Shown here: positions 25,647 through 33,906 of the stretch, one piece after another
Layout of the letters: every line of letters begins with the position of its first letter
How positions within the stretch are numbered: position 1 is the first letter of the stretch
Assembly (NCBI RefSeq): GCF_900107545.1
Contig: NZ_FNQZ01000021.1
Coordinates: 1-40,389, forward strand
Source of the DNA: Pseudobutyrivibrio sp. ACV-2
Lineage (GTDB): Bacteria; Bacillota; Clostridia; Lachnospirales; Lachnospiraceae
DNA: 40,389 nt
Direction: 5' to 3'
Notes under the pieces: generated by a model
Seen by the model: only the letters and a program-made list of their open reading frames with translations
Databases searched by the model: none
What the model was told of the DNA's origin: nothing
Made by a program: the position numbers and the translations under genes

Positions 25647-26564
25647 ATGAATAAAAACCAAGCCCGCAAAATCCTTGGATTGGATGGAACGGAAGATGAG
25701 AAAACAGTAAAGAAAAAATATAGGAAGTTGATGCTTGAGCATCATCCTGATAGCAACGGGATTGATGACAGCGCAGCTGCAGCCAAAATAAACACAGCCT
25801 ATGAACTGATTATGAAAAGTTTTGATAGTGGAGAGAAAATTAAATCAGCTGTCAAAAGAAAAGCTAAAGCGAAAAATTGGAATGCAAAAGAAAATAAAAA
25901 TGCATACTGCGCCAGACCGATTTTTCATGAGGTTGAAGATTTCGATGGAAACAGTATCGGCACTATAGAAATAGCTAGAGGAAAATATGTCTGGTCAAAG
26001 GATGAGGAGTTTTCACTATTTCTAAAGAGCTTATATGAAACCAGCAAAGAACTGCTAGAATCAGCTCGACTGTCACTATTTTTTGAAGTGCCTGATGTAA
26101 TCAAGCAGAAATATTTGGCAGATATTACTTATCTGCTTACAGGCCAGTTTATAGATAGTTCGTTGACATTAAAAGAGCTGGGGATTTTAGATGCAGATGC
26201 CTATAAAATCGATGCTATGGTGGAGCTTGATATAAATGCTACTACTCCTAAGGAAGGCAATACTCTATATCCTGCCGGTGTATCTAATCATAAGCTTTAT
26301 CTGAGAAACAAGAGTGGTCAAATAATTGGGTACCTCAGTTTCAAGGACGATAGACTTTATTATGTAATTATCCCACTGCTTGAGCAGAAGAAGGCTCAGG
26401 TGAAAATGGTGGTATCTGCTAATTCCCTTAAATCTAAAACAAGAAAGAAATATGTAGATTTAGATTTGTGGATCAGGCTTATAGAAACAGATACATCCGG
26501 GATAGAAAGTACAAGTCTTAAGATTGATGAGCTGCTAAAAAAATACGCTAAAGAAGGCTTCTAG
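25647..26564 (+). CDS. J-domain protein with unknown C-terminal domain
   Basis: Residues 1-60 are a J domain: helix I (ARKILGLDGTEDEKTVKKKY), RKLMLEH, the HPD motif in HHPDSNG, and a final helix. It would stimulate a DnaK-type chaperone. A Lys/Ala-rich linker (SAVKRKAKAKNW) follows, then ~220 residues with no glycine-rich or zinc-finger parts of true DnaJ and no family I recognise (motifs GTIEIARGKYVW, HKLYLRNKSGQIIGYLSF). The start at 25647 is an ATG; an upstream TTG (25626) is less likely. Flanked by repeat A upstream and repeat B downstream. Confidence 0.75.
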   Translation: MNKNQARKILGLDGTEDEKTVKKKYRKLMLEHHPDSNGIDDSAAAAKINTAYELIMKSFDSGEKIKSAVKRKAKAKNWNAKENKNAYCARPIFHEVEDFDGNSIGTIEIARGKYVWSKDEEFSLFLKSLYETSKELLESARLSLFFEVPDVIKQKYLADITYLLTGQFIDSSLTLKELGILDADAYKIDAMVELDINATTPKEGNTLYPAGVSNHKLYLRNKSGQIIGYLSFKDDRLYYVIIPLLEQKKAQVKMVVSANSLKSKTRKKYVDLDLWIRLIETDTSGIESTSLKIDELLKKYAKEGF

Positions 26565-26598
26565 CAATGTTAACTGAGATTTAATATACGCTTCTACT

Positions 26599-26619
26599 TC
26601 ATGTGACATTATTATGATT
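26599..26619 (+). repeat. 21-nt repeat B, copy 1
   Basis: TCATGTGACATTATTATGATT matches 29854-29874 at 20 of 21 positions. It runs into the 5' edge of the gene remnant at 26607-26765. Confidence 0.75.
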
Positions 26620-26765
26620 CTGCATTAATGCCAACTTACGATGTTAAAACAGATTCCTTCAGCAGTCTTAAATATGGAAACTATAGTAATGCAGTGGTTT
26701 ACGTTAGTGCATATCTTGATACCGATGGGTCTGAAACTGTATTTTTAGGAGGAAGAAGATTCTGA
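26607..26765 (+). pseudogene. C-terminal remnant of an unidentified (probably secreted) protein
   Basis: A 52-residue frame without a proper start runs from just after TGA at 26604-26606 to TGA 26763-26765. It reads protein-like (YDVKTDSFSSLKYGNY, then YLDTDGSETVFLGGRRF) with alternating polar/aromatic residues typical of an extracellular beta-sheet domain. No upstream part is present, so it is probably a gene end left after a deletion or an insertion. Confidence 0.45.
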
Positions 26766-27148
26766 GCAGGCAGCTTCATAAAATTTTAGGAGTCTCCCGA
26801 GAGAATGCTCCATTTGTTTTAATGATTTATAATTGTATCAAATTCTTTCATTGATTTTAATGATAGGTCTCATGGATTCGCCTAACTTGCTAGGGGCGTA
26901 TTCTCTATAAAACGTTGATTTATGAGTGAAACGGAAGTCTGTATATTCGGCACACCATTATATTTCAAACAAACATGGTATAACACAGGTTATGAGAAAG
27001 GTTGCTAATCACAGGTGTTAATAGGATTAACACATATTAGTGTTATTATCTGCAATGTAGTTAGTGATTTTGATTTTAAGGTGTTATAAAATGAATGCCC
27101 ATTGGGTGGGGTGTACATCTTAAAACAGAGCTAATTGGGAGGAATACA
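26766..27148. other. 383-nt gap with hairpins before the acyltransferase gene
   Basis: No convincing ORF. It holds an imperfect hairpin (GGAG…CTCC, ~26790-26812), a hairpin with arms CGCCTA/TAGGGGCG (26879-26898, one bulge), a perfect palindrome at 27015-27033, and a possible 10-codon leader ORF at 27091-27123 (MNAHWVGCTS) ending 25 nt before the acyltransferase start. I do not recognise an RNA family here. Confidence 0.4.
27015..27033. promoter_or_regulatory. Perfect operator-like palindrome GTGTTAAT-AGG-ATTAACAC
   Basis: 8-bp perfect arms around a 3-nt centre, about 115 nt upstream of the acyltransferase start. Its size and symmetry resemble a dimeric repressor site (TetR/MarR type), but no regulator gene lies next to it. 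Confidence 0.45.
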
Positions 27149-28420
27149 ATGATTCGAGTAACAACAGGAGATGCATTACATTTATATGGAAGTGTTGGCC
27201 GGATTAACTATTCAGTTAGGTTGTGCGTTCGAATGGATGAAAATATCAATAGTGAGGCTATTGTGGATGCTTTGAAAAGCACACAAAAGCGGTATCCATA
27301 TTTGTGCGTGCGGCTTAAGAAGAATGACACTGAGTACTATTACGAAGAAAACAATCTACCGGTTTGCTGCTTTAATACAAGTAACCAAATAATTTTAAAT
27401 TCTACAGAAACTAATTATCATGTTTGGGCCGTTTGTTATGAAAATGACTTTATATATTTGGATTTTTTTCATGGGATATGTGATGGAACGGGGATGTATT
27501 ATGTCTTAAGTACACTTCTTTACTATTATCTGTCAAAAATCTATGGAGATATAAGTCATGATGGGATAAGAACACTTGATGATACCATTGAAGAGAGCGA
27601 ATATATTGATCCAGTGGATGCACTTGAGGAAATTGATTTGTCACAGATACCACCAAGTCTTAGTAGGCTTAATCCAGCGTTTTCGATTGTGAATGATGGA
27701 GGGATGACCATCAGCAACGCGCCAATGGTAAGAGATGTGATTATTCCTGAAAAAGAACTGCTTAAATTTACCTCCTCAAATGATGCCAGTCCTGGAACTT
27801 TTATAGCAGTCCTTGCAGCGAGAGCAATCGATAAGATAAACCCTGAAAGGAAAAAGGATATTGTTGGTTCGTATATTATCAATGGAAGACCAATGCTAGG
27901 GAAATCCTGTACACATCATAACTGTGTAAATACCACGATATTAAAGTATTCTGATAAGTTGAAGAAAATGGCATTAGACAGGCAATGCACTGCATATAGG
28001 GGAATGACTTTCCTTCAGAGTGATGAGGAAAATGTATATAAAAAAATGGTATTTTCATCTTCAAGAAATAAGATGATATTGAAAGCCCCTAAGATTGAAG
28101 ATAAGCGAGAAGCTTTTTCTAAGATGATAGATGGTGGAAGGAATTTCTTTTCGTACATTGTTAGTTATGTAGGGCAATGGAAGTATAAGGACATTGGGAT
28201 GCATATTCGTGAGTTTTGGACTCATGTACCTATGGCTAATGGTTTCCTAATTGAAATTGCTGCAGTAAATAGAAATATTTTTCTTTCAATACATCAAAAT
28301 TTTGAGGAAGATATTTATTACAAAGCTTTACTTAATGAGCTTGCTGATAATGGCATACCATATACGGAAAGAGCAGCATTAATTAATGATGTAGCAAAAT
28401 TTGAGGAACCTATGGATTGA
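27149..28420 (+). CDS. Condensation-domain-type acyltransferase
   Basis: The 423-residue protein resembles the condensation/alcohol acyltransferase superfamily (BAHD, PapA, WES-like). The catalytic HxxxDG signature is HGICDG in FFHGICDGTGMYYV (~105-120), and YIINGRPMLGK gives the later conserved Asn-Gly-Arg strand. Start 27149 follows GGGAGG; a longer frame from 27095 is open but lacks a site. It stands alone, with no NRPS, polyketide or carrier gene nearby, so it may acylate an alcohol or a lipid/sugar hydroxyl in primary metabolism. Substrate unknown. Confidence 0.8.
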   Translation: MIRVTTGDALHLYGSVGRINYSVRLCVRMDENINSEAIVDALKSTQKRYPYLCVRLKKNDTEYYYEENNLPVCCFNTSNQIILNSTETNYHVWAVCYENDFIYLDFFHGICDGTGMYYVLSTLLYYYLSKIYGDISHDGIRTLDDTIEESEYIDPVDALEEIDLSQIPPSLSRLNPAFSIVNDGGMTISNAPMVRDVIIPEKELLKFTSSNDASPGTFIAVLAARAIDKINPERKKDIVGSYIINGRPMLGKSCTHHNCVNTTILKYSDKLKKMALDRQCTAYRGMTFLQSDEENVYKKMVFSSSRNKMILKAPKIEDKREAFSKMIDGGRNFFSYIVSYVGQWKYKDIGMHIREFWTHVPMANGFLIEIAAVNRNIFLSIHQNFEEDIYYKALLNELADNGIPYTERAALINDVAKFEEPMD

Positions 28421-28428
28421 TAGAGAAA

Positions 28429-28465
28429 AACAGGAGACCGAGCATGATGATATCGGTCTCCTGTT
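28429..28465. terminator. Bidirectional terminator, perfect 13-bp stem
   Basis: AACAGGAGACCGA / TCGGTCTCCTGTT with 11-nt loop. The minus strand continues with TTTTTCTC and so it best serves the convergent membrane protein gene ending at 28468; the plus side has a weaker T-run. Confidence 0.88.
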
Positions 28466-28467
28466 CA

Positions 28468-29712
28468 TTATTGTTTATAAAAAACATATCCCTGTAGCTT
28501 CCCATAGAAATAGTTTCCATTATAACCTGCAACATAATATGCCAAACCACCTGTATCTGGACCCCAACATTTGATTTCTAACATTGGGCATGCACCCTTT
28601 GCAGAGCGGTCTACAAGCTTCCACTGGTAGAGCGTATCTCCATACATTTCCAAATATGGGATATACACATATGCTCCCTCAGAGCTTAGCCTGATAGCTT
28701 CACCGTTACTTGGATCATACCAGGTTCCTGTGTAATCCTTTGTCATTAAGGCTGCTATATCCTGCATTTTGTTTGTGTCCACTGTATCGTCGCAGGTTTT
28801 CTTGAAAGAATTGTATTCTTCTGTAGTAATTGGGCCAAAATCATTTAAGCTACTTGTTTTTGTTCCTTGAGGTTCCTGAGATTTGGTCTTGTTCTCAGGT
28901 AACTTTATTGTTTCCTTTGTCTTAATTTCGGATTCAGATTCCGTTTCTTCTTCTGGTGTGATTTCAGAATCTGGTTCAACCTCTTCCTCAGGCTTAATTT
29001 CAGATTCAGCCTCTTTCTCTTCTTCAGGAATATTCTTAGCATCTGATTCATCATTTGCCTCGTCATCCTCTTTATCATCATCCATAATTTCAAGTTTTAC
29101 AAAACTATAGCCATCAAAGCAGCTGTCAGGATTCTTTTTTAACTCAAAATTGATATATGTTTCCACTGGTAAAAAATCTGATTCACCATTGTCATCTACA
29201 ACCAAAGAATAGTATATGGTGTATTTGGCAGTTCCAGTTACTTCATCTCCATCTTCCGTGAAATCACAATACTGGAAAGTAGCATAGCTTCCTTCTGTAT
29301 AGTCATTTAAATTATGTCTATCTATATTTTCACTATCTTTTGATGTAAAGGTCATATGACGTCCCGTCAGTGAATACTGCATATTTTCAGCATCTTTCTT
29401 TGGAATCTTTCCACCATTTTTTTCACTAATCTCATCCAGATATTCAAAACTATATGTATTATTTAACAGAAAGTTGTGAATGAAATATTCTTCCCACATA
29501 CCTCTGTCATCCAAAATTTCTAAATTATCATATGTATGTCCGCCATATTCATATAAAACCAAAATACTCATCGCATTTTTGATTTCACTTGTCATCTCAA
29601 ATTTTGTATCTTTTTTTCTTACGTGCATGTACAGCACGGTTATGGTTGCCATAATGGCGAGAATTATAACAATTATCCATGTTATAATTGCGATTTTTCT
29701 ACTTCTTTTCAT
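28468..29712 (-). CDS. Membrane-anchored acidic protein of unknown function
   Basis: The start at 29712 follows AGAAGGGAAG; the frame is open further upstream without a ribosome site. The 414 residues hold one N-terminal membrane helix (IAIITWIIVIILAIMATITVL), an extracellular domain (~45-215), a Glu/Pro/Ser/Thr-rich linker with repeats (SEIKPEEEVEPDSEITPEEE), and a C-terminal ~120-residue domain (YTGTWYDPSNGEAIRL, GLAYYVAGYNGNYFYGKLQG). Topology suggests a cell-surface protein anchored by its N-terminus. No family recognised. It has its own promoter in repeat A copy 2. Confidence 0.72.
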   Translation of the reverse strand: MKRSRKIAIITWIIVIILAIMATITVLYMHVRKKDTKFEMTSEIKNAMSILVLYEYGGHTYDNLEILDDRGMWEEYFIHNFLLNNTYSFEYLDEISEKNGGKIPKKDAENMQYSLTGRHMTFTSKDSENIDRHNLNDYTEGSYATFQYCDFTEDGDEVTGTAKYTIYYSLVVDDNGESDFLPVETYINFELKKNPDSCFDGYSFVKLEIMDDDKEDDEANDESDAKNIPEEEKEAESEIKPEEEVEPDSEITPEEETESESEIKTKETIKLPENKTKSQEPQGTKTSSLNDFGPITTEEYNSFKKTCDDTVDTNKMQDIAALMTKDYTGTWYDPSNGEAIRLSSEGAYVYIPYLEMYGDTLYQWKLVDRSAKGACPMLEIKCWGPDTGGLAYYVAGYNGNYFYGKLQGYVFYKQ

Positions 29713-29789
29713 TTTTTCTTCCCTTCTGCATGCCTTGCTGATTTCTACCCTATGAATTTTTTCGTATGACAGCAAAAAGCACCATCCAT

Positions 29790-29834
29790 GTATTTTAATA
29801 CTCCAATAGTACTTTTTCAAAAAAATATTTATAA
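29790..29834 (-). promoter_or_regulatory. 45-nt repeat A, copy 2: promoter of the acidic membrane protein gene
   Basis: On the minus strand TTGAAA (29815-29820), 17-nt spacer, TAAAAT (29792-29797), giving a ~75-nt leader to the start at 29712. Copy 1 at 25561-25605 is 43/45 identical. Confidence 0.6.
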
Positions 29835-29853
29835 GAAGTCATACTCTACTACC

Positions 29854-29874
29854 TCATGTGACATTATTGTGATT
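29854..29874 (+). repeat. 21-nt repeat B, copy 2
   Basis: Matches 26599-26619 at 20 of 21 positions. It lies only 20 nt after repeat A copy 2, whereas copies 1 of A and B are almost 1 kb apart with the J-domain gene between them. Confidence 0.75.
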
Positions 29875-29919
29875 AATTGAGTGTTACATTACGTAATAAA
29901 TTAACGAGTGCAACAAAAA

Positions 29920-30114
29920 ATGAACTACACAGGTGGCAATCCAAATTATGTACGTTCTACAGTTGATCCTTATATGGCCTATTTGGCTTCTGGAAAGGGC
30001 TATGAAGAGCAGACAGTTGAAACTGAGGATACTACAACAAATGCTGCAAAAGAGGAAAATGAAGAACCTGTTGAAATCATAGAGCAGCAGGAGGAAGTAA
30101 TACCAGTAGCCTAA
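29920..30114 (+). CDS. Small acidic protein, hypothetical
   Basis: A 64-residue frame from ATG 29920 (GTG 29908 possible) with no clear ribosome site. It begins MNYTGGNPNYVRSTVDPYMA and ends in a Glu-rich tail (EENEEPVEIIEQQEEVIPVA). No signal peptide or known motif. A good terminator 44 nt later supports a transcript. It could be a small gene or the end of a lost one. Confidence 0.4.
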   Translation: MNYTGGNPNYVRSTVDPYMAYLASGKGYEEQTVETEDTTTNAAKEENEEPVEIIEQQEEVIPVA

Positions 30115-30157
30115 GTTATTTATTAGTTAGTATTCTTAGGAATTTATAAAAATTTAG

Positions 30158-30203
30158 CTGGATAAGATGTTTGGTTGAATACCGAATGTTTTATCCAGTT
30201 TTT
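30158..30203 (+). terminator. Terminator after the small acidic ORF
   Basis: Outer stem CTGGATAA / TTATCCAG with further pairing inside (TTTGGT / ACCGAA) and TTTTT after it. Confidence 0.8.
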
Positions 30204-30343
30204 CTATGAGAAATGATGATTGTCTTTTCCGTTTCAGGGTCTTTTGTTATGGGAGTATATTGGTTATAATTGTGAAATGAAAAACGACAAAACATACATA
30301 GTGAGTATGTTACGAGTTAAGATTTTTAGAAAGAGGCAAACCG

Positions 30344-30889
30344 GTGAAGTTCAATCAGACACTAACTCTTAAAAATGGTAAAAAGGTAATAATTAGAAAT
30401 GGTGATGAGCCAAATGGAAAAGAAGTTTTTGATGTGTTTAATATAACCCATGAAGAGACAGATTATCTGTTGTCATATCCTGAGGAAAACAGTTTTACTG
30501 CTGAACAGGAGGCTCAGTTTCTAAAAGAAAAAGCCTTGAGCTCAAATGCCATAGAATTAATCGCTATAGTGGACGGAAAGATAGTCGGGATGGCTGGAAT
30601 TGAGCCTGTTGGCGAAAAGTATAAAGTAAGGCATAGAGCAGATTTTGGCATCAGTGTTTTAAAGGAATACTGGGGACTAGGCCTTGGGAAAATGCTTGCA
30701 TCAGCCTGCATTAAGTGTGCAAAAGAAGCAGGATTTAATCAGCTGGAGCTTCAGGTGGTGGCAGAAAATGATAGAGCAATAGCACTGTATAAGAGTCTGG
30801 GATTTGTGGAATATGGTCGAAATCCTAAAGGATTTAACTCAAAATTCACAGGTTATCAGGAATTGATTTACATGCTATTGGAGCTATAG
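30344..30889 (+). CDS. GNAT-family N-acetyltransferase
   Basis: A 181-residue acetyl-CoA-dependent transferase with motif A ISVLKEYWGLGLGKMLASA (Q/RxxGxG/A-like, here GLGLGK), motif B LELQVVAENDRAIALYKSLGF, and a FVEYG strand. The GTG start at 30344 is preceded by AGAGG at normal distance. The closest functional type is the broad RimJ/L-like group; the substrate is unknown. A HAD gene follows 51 nt later in the same direction, possibly cotranscribed. Confidence 0.9.
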   Translation: MKFNQTLTLKNGKKVIIRNGDEPNGKEVFDVFNITHEETDYLLSYPEENSFTAEQEAQFLKEKALSSNAIELIAIVDGKIVGMAGIEPVGEKYKVRHRADFGISVLKEYWGLGLGKMLASACIKCAKEAGFNQLELQVVAENDRAIALYKSLGFVEYGRNPKGFNSKFTGYQELIYMLLEL

Positions 30890-30940
30890 TAAATTTGAAA
30901 AGAGATTATAAATTTGCAGAAATAAATTTAGGGAGAAGCT

Positions 30941-31681
30941 ATGCGTTATAAGAACTATATTTTTGATTTATACGGAACACTGATAGATATTCATACTGAT
31001 GAGAATCAGCAAGAATTATGGGAATTTATGTCTAAATATTTGGAGGATAACTTTGGAACTACAGTTACTACTGAAGTATTGCGCAGGGATTATCGCATTA
31101 TATGTTCAGAAGAAGAACAGAAGCTGGCAGAACAGAATGGAAGCAAGCATCCGGAGATAAAGATTGAAAATGTTTGGCAGCGACTTATTGGAAAAGATGT
31201 AACTATCAAGGATATGAGAAAGCTCTGCAATACATTTAGAGAAAAATCTAGAGACAAGCTTGTCAGATATGATGGAGTTGCTGAGCTATTGAACAGGATA
31301 AAGGCAGATGGAGGAAAGATATATCTTCTATCAAATGCTCAGCGTCTTTTCACAGAGAAAGAGCTTGAAGATACAGATTTAGTAAAGTATTTTGACGATA
31401 TATTTATTTCCTCAGATTTAGGGATTAAAAAACCTGATGGGAATTTCATGGAAGCACTTATCGAAAAGCACAAGCTGGTAAAATCTGAGTGTGTTATGGT
31501 GGGCAATGAGGTCTTGGCTGATTGCGGTGTAGCTGCCGCTGCCGGCGTAGATGTAATCTACATAAACTCATACAATCATTCCGATAGTTCCATTCAATCA
31601 GATTTGATTAAGTGCGGGGCAAAAGATGCAGGGATAACGGTAGAATTACTGCCTGCTGGTGGCTATGATAATATTTACTAG
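30941..31681 (+). CDS. HAD-superfamily hydrolase (YjjG/phosphatase-like)
   Basis: The 246-residue protein has motif I FDLYGTLIDI (nucleophile Asp at the start of DLYGT), motif II YLLSNAQR, and motifs III/IV SDLGIKKPDGNF and MVGNEVLADCGVAAAAG with the acidic Mg site. A helical cap domain lies between residues ~17 and 95. Probably a phosphatase acting on a small phosphorylated metabolite. GGGAG lies upstream of the ATG. Confidence 0.9.
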   Translation: MRYKNYIFDLYGTLIDIHTDENQQELWEFMSKYLEDNFGTTVTTEVLRRDYRIICSEEEQKLAEQNGSKHPEIKIENVWQRLIGKDVTIKDMRKLCNTFREKSRDKLVRYDGVAELLNRIKADGGKIYLLSNAQRLFTEKELEDTDLVKYFDDIFISSDLGIKKPDGNFMEALIEKHKLVKSECVMVGNEVLADCGVAAAAGVDVIYINSYNHSDSSIQSDLIKCGAKDAGITVELLPAGGYDNIY

Positions 31682-31695
31682 TTTTTTTAGGATTT

Positions 31696-31740
31696 AAACA
31701 GATTTTATCCGTAGAGGATTGAATCTGTTTTCTAGTTTTT
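31696..31740 (+). terminator. Terminator after the HAD gene
   Basis: Stem AAACAGATT / AATCTGTTT followed by a TCTAGTTTTT tract. Confidence 0.7.
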
Positions 31741-31882
31741 ACTACTTCCACCAAAATTTTCTATGTAATTTGTAATTATAAAGATTTCTAAAATTTAACT
31801 GTACTACTTGATATAATACAGAGATTGTGTATACTGAGGTTGAAAAATAAAATAGAGTTTTAAATTTTATGGAGGAACTTCT

Positions 31883-33130
31883 ATGAAAAAAAGATTAGCA
31901 ATGCTTTTAATCTGCGCTGTTACAGTATCAAGTCTTATGGCCTGCGGGAAGCCTGTTGCAGATTCTACAAATACAGACAATAACGTGGTAGAGGCTGAAA
32001 AAGAGGCTGCTGAAAAGGAGTCTGTCAGTGCTACGGCACCGGAGATTTCGTTTACTTCTGTCACTGCAGATGATTACGATTATTTTACAGGTCATGTCCA
32101 GTGCTTACAGATTACTGATGACGATCATCCTGAGCTAAAGGATGCAGTAGAAAAATACTTCAGCGGTCTGGTTAAGAATTTCAACAGTGGCATAGAAGAA
32201 ATGAACGACCAAGCTAAACAGGAGAATGAAGATTTCGGTGATGCTGAGTATCAAGTTAAATATTCTGACGACATCACTGTTGAAATTATGCGTCGCGATA
32301 ATAAGCTTCTTAGTCTTGTTATTAACGATTATACCTTCATGGGTGGTGCTCATGGTGGTGGAAGCTATACGGGAGTCAACTTTGACGTTGCCACAGGCAA
32401 GCAAATTACACTTGATGATTTAGGTGATGCCGATACTATTAGGCAGGTTTCAAAGGATTTTATTTTAGATACAATTGCCACCTCTTCCGAAGCGGCTAGA
32501 GGAAACCTATACAGTGATGATATAGTTAACTATAAGGAAGCAATCGAAGAACTATTTGCAAATGGTAATCAACCAGAGTTCTATTTGGATACTGTTGGTA
32601 TTACATTTATTTTTCAGCAGTATGATATAGCTCCTTATGCTGCCGGTACTATTTCGTTTACAGTACCTTATTCTCAGTACGCTGAAATTAATGATAGATA
32701 CACTCCACTTGAAGACGCACCATATGTACTGAAGCTTTCTGAAACAGGTTTAAATAGCAGAGTTGATTTTAATGGTGATGGTAAGCTTGAGAGCGTTAGC
32801 CTTATCAATACCTGGGATGAAGAAACTGATAGAAACTTCGTTACATTGACAGTCGGAGCTGAGGAACAGAAAGAAGAGTCTGGAAATGGTAGCTGGTATA
32901 CCGGCTATTTCATTCACAACGACGAGGGCAACTTTGTGCTTGTTGCAAACGATGGCATCAGCGTAGACCTCTACGAGGTTTCTCATGGTATCACTAAAAA
33001 AGGTCACATGGATACTACACTTTCTATTAAGGAAGTGACAGATTCTGGATTCACCATGGGTGAAAAAACTTATGGTGATAATGAAATTGTATGGAGCAAT
33101 GAACAGCAGTATGGATTTGATTTCAAGTAA
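31883..33130 (+). CDS. Lipoprotein with DUF4163/DUF3298 (RsiV/PdaC-like) domains
   Basis: Lipobox VSSLMAC (Cys21) after a signal peptide; GGAGG upstream. Residues ~50-270 match the RsiV/PdaC extracellular pair: a DUF4163-like half and DUF3298 with the mark FMGGAHGGGSYTGVNFD and a final FTVPYSQY. A ~140-residue C-terminal extension (NGDGKLESVSLINTW, an EF-like DxNxDG loop) follows. In RsiV the homologous region binds lysozyme; that is not implied here. There is no adjacent sigma factor, so it is probably a surface lipoprotein with its own transcript. Confidence 0.8.
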   Translation: MKKRLAMLLICAVTVSSLMACGKPVADSTNTDNNVVEAEKEAAEKESVSATAPEISFTSVTADDYDYFTGHVQCLQITDDDHPELKDAVEKYFSGLVKNFNSGIEEMNDQAKQENEDFGDAEYQVKYSDDITVEIMRRDNKLLSLVINDYTFMGGAHGGGSYTGVNFDVATGKQITLDDLGDADTIRQVSKDFILDTIATSSEAARGNLYSDDIVNYKEAIEELFANGNQPEFYLDTVGITFIFQQYDIAPYAAGTISFTVPYSQYAEINDRYTPLEDAPYVLKLSETGLNSRVDFNGDGKLESVSLINTWDEETDRNFVTLTVGAEEQKEESGNGSWYTGYFIHNDEGNFVLVANDGISVDLYEVSHGITKKGHMDTTLSIKEVTDSGFTMGEKTYGDNEIVWSNEQQYGFDFK

Positions 33131-33189
33131 AGTAACATCATATTATAAGCTTTAAGCTTGATAGAAATTAATTACATGATATACTACCT

Positions 33190-33219
33190 AAATGCCTTGT
33201 GAAAACAGGGCATTTTTGT
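33190..33219 (+). terminator. Terminator after the lipoprotein gene
   Basis: 11-bp stem AAATGCCTTGT / ACAGGGCATTT with a GAAA tetraloop, then a T-run. Confidence 0.9.
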
Positions 33220-33258
33220 ATTACAATGATATTAAAATAATGACAGGAGGATTTTACT

Positions 33259-33780
33259 ATGAGCAGTATCAGATTAATCAATGCATCCTGTGCAGATCAA
33301 AAAGTAGACGCAATTGTTAATGCTGCCAACAGATATCTGGCTGCTGGCGGTGGTATTTGTGGGGTAATATTTGATAAAGCAGGCATGAGAGAATTGTCTG
33401 ATGCCTGCAGGAAATGCAATACACCTCTTAATGATGGTCAGGCCGCTATAACTCCTGCATTTAACATGACTAATTGCAAATACATTATCCATGCCGTAGG
33501 GCCAAATTTTGCCTCCACACCGAATGCATTCAAGGAACTATTTGAGGCATACTATAATTCTCTAGTTGTTTTAAAAGATAATGGATTACACAGCATATCT
33601 TTTCCGTTAATAAGCTCTGGCATATTCGGCGGAAATCTTGCCGATGCCCCAGGGGAATCAGCTAAGCAGTGTAAAAGGGCATATGAAAGTTTTACGACAG
33701 ACTTTCCTGATTACGAAGTACAAGTGTTACTCTGCGCTTTTACAAGTAGAGAAATGGATTCTGCAAAATTATATATTTAA
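33259..33780 (+). CDS. Macrodomain protein (ADP-ribose-binding)
   Basis: A 173-residue stand-alone macrodomain with VDAIVNAANRYLAAGGGICG (Asp and the NAAN loop bind adenine and ribose) and PLISSGIFGG (diphosphate loop). The Asp that follows the GGG loop in MacroD/YmdB deacetylases (GGGVDGAI) is Cys here (GGGICGVI), as in several other bacterial macrodomains. Likely removes ADP-ribose or O-acetyl groups. AGGAGG upstream. Confidence 0.9.
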   Translation: MSSIRLINASCADQKVDAIVNAANRYLAAGGGICGVIFDKAGMRELSDACRKCNTPLNDGQAAITPAFNMTNCKYIIHAVGPNFASTPNAFKELFEAYYNSLVVLKDNGLHSISFPLISSGIFGGNLADAPGESAKQCKRAYESFTTDFPDYEVQVLLCAFTSREMDSAKLYI

Positions 33781-33840
33781 ATCCTTTCTATATACATATA
33801 TTTTACATTTTCCGACTCTTAAAATATATAAAAAAACAAT

Positions 33841-33890
33841 GGCGGGGCCTAAGTCCCGCCTTGTAATAGAGTCTCCACATATGGAGACTC
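33841..33890 (-). terminator. Tandem hairpins; terminator of the L25 gene
   Basis: GGCGGG…CCCGCC (33841-33860) followed on the minus strand by ATTGTTTTTTT is the terminator for the convergent L25 gene. A second hairpin, GAGTCTCCA-CATA-TGGAGACTC (33869-33890), sits between it and the stop codon. Confidence 0.85.
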
Positions 33891-33906
33891 ACTTAAATAC
33901 TATTCT

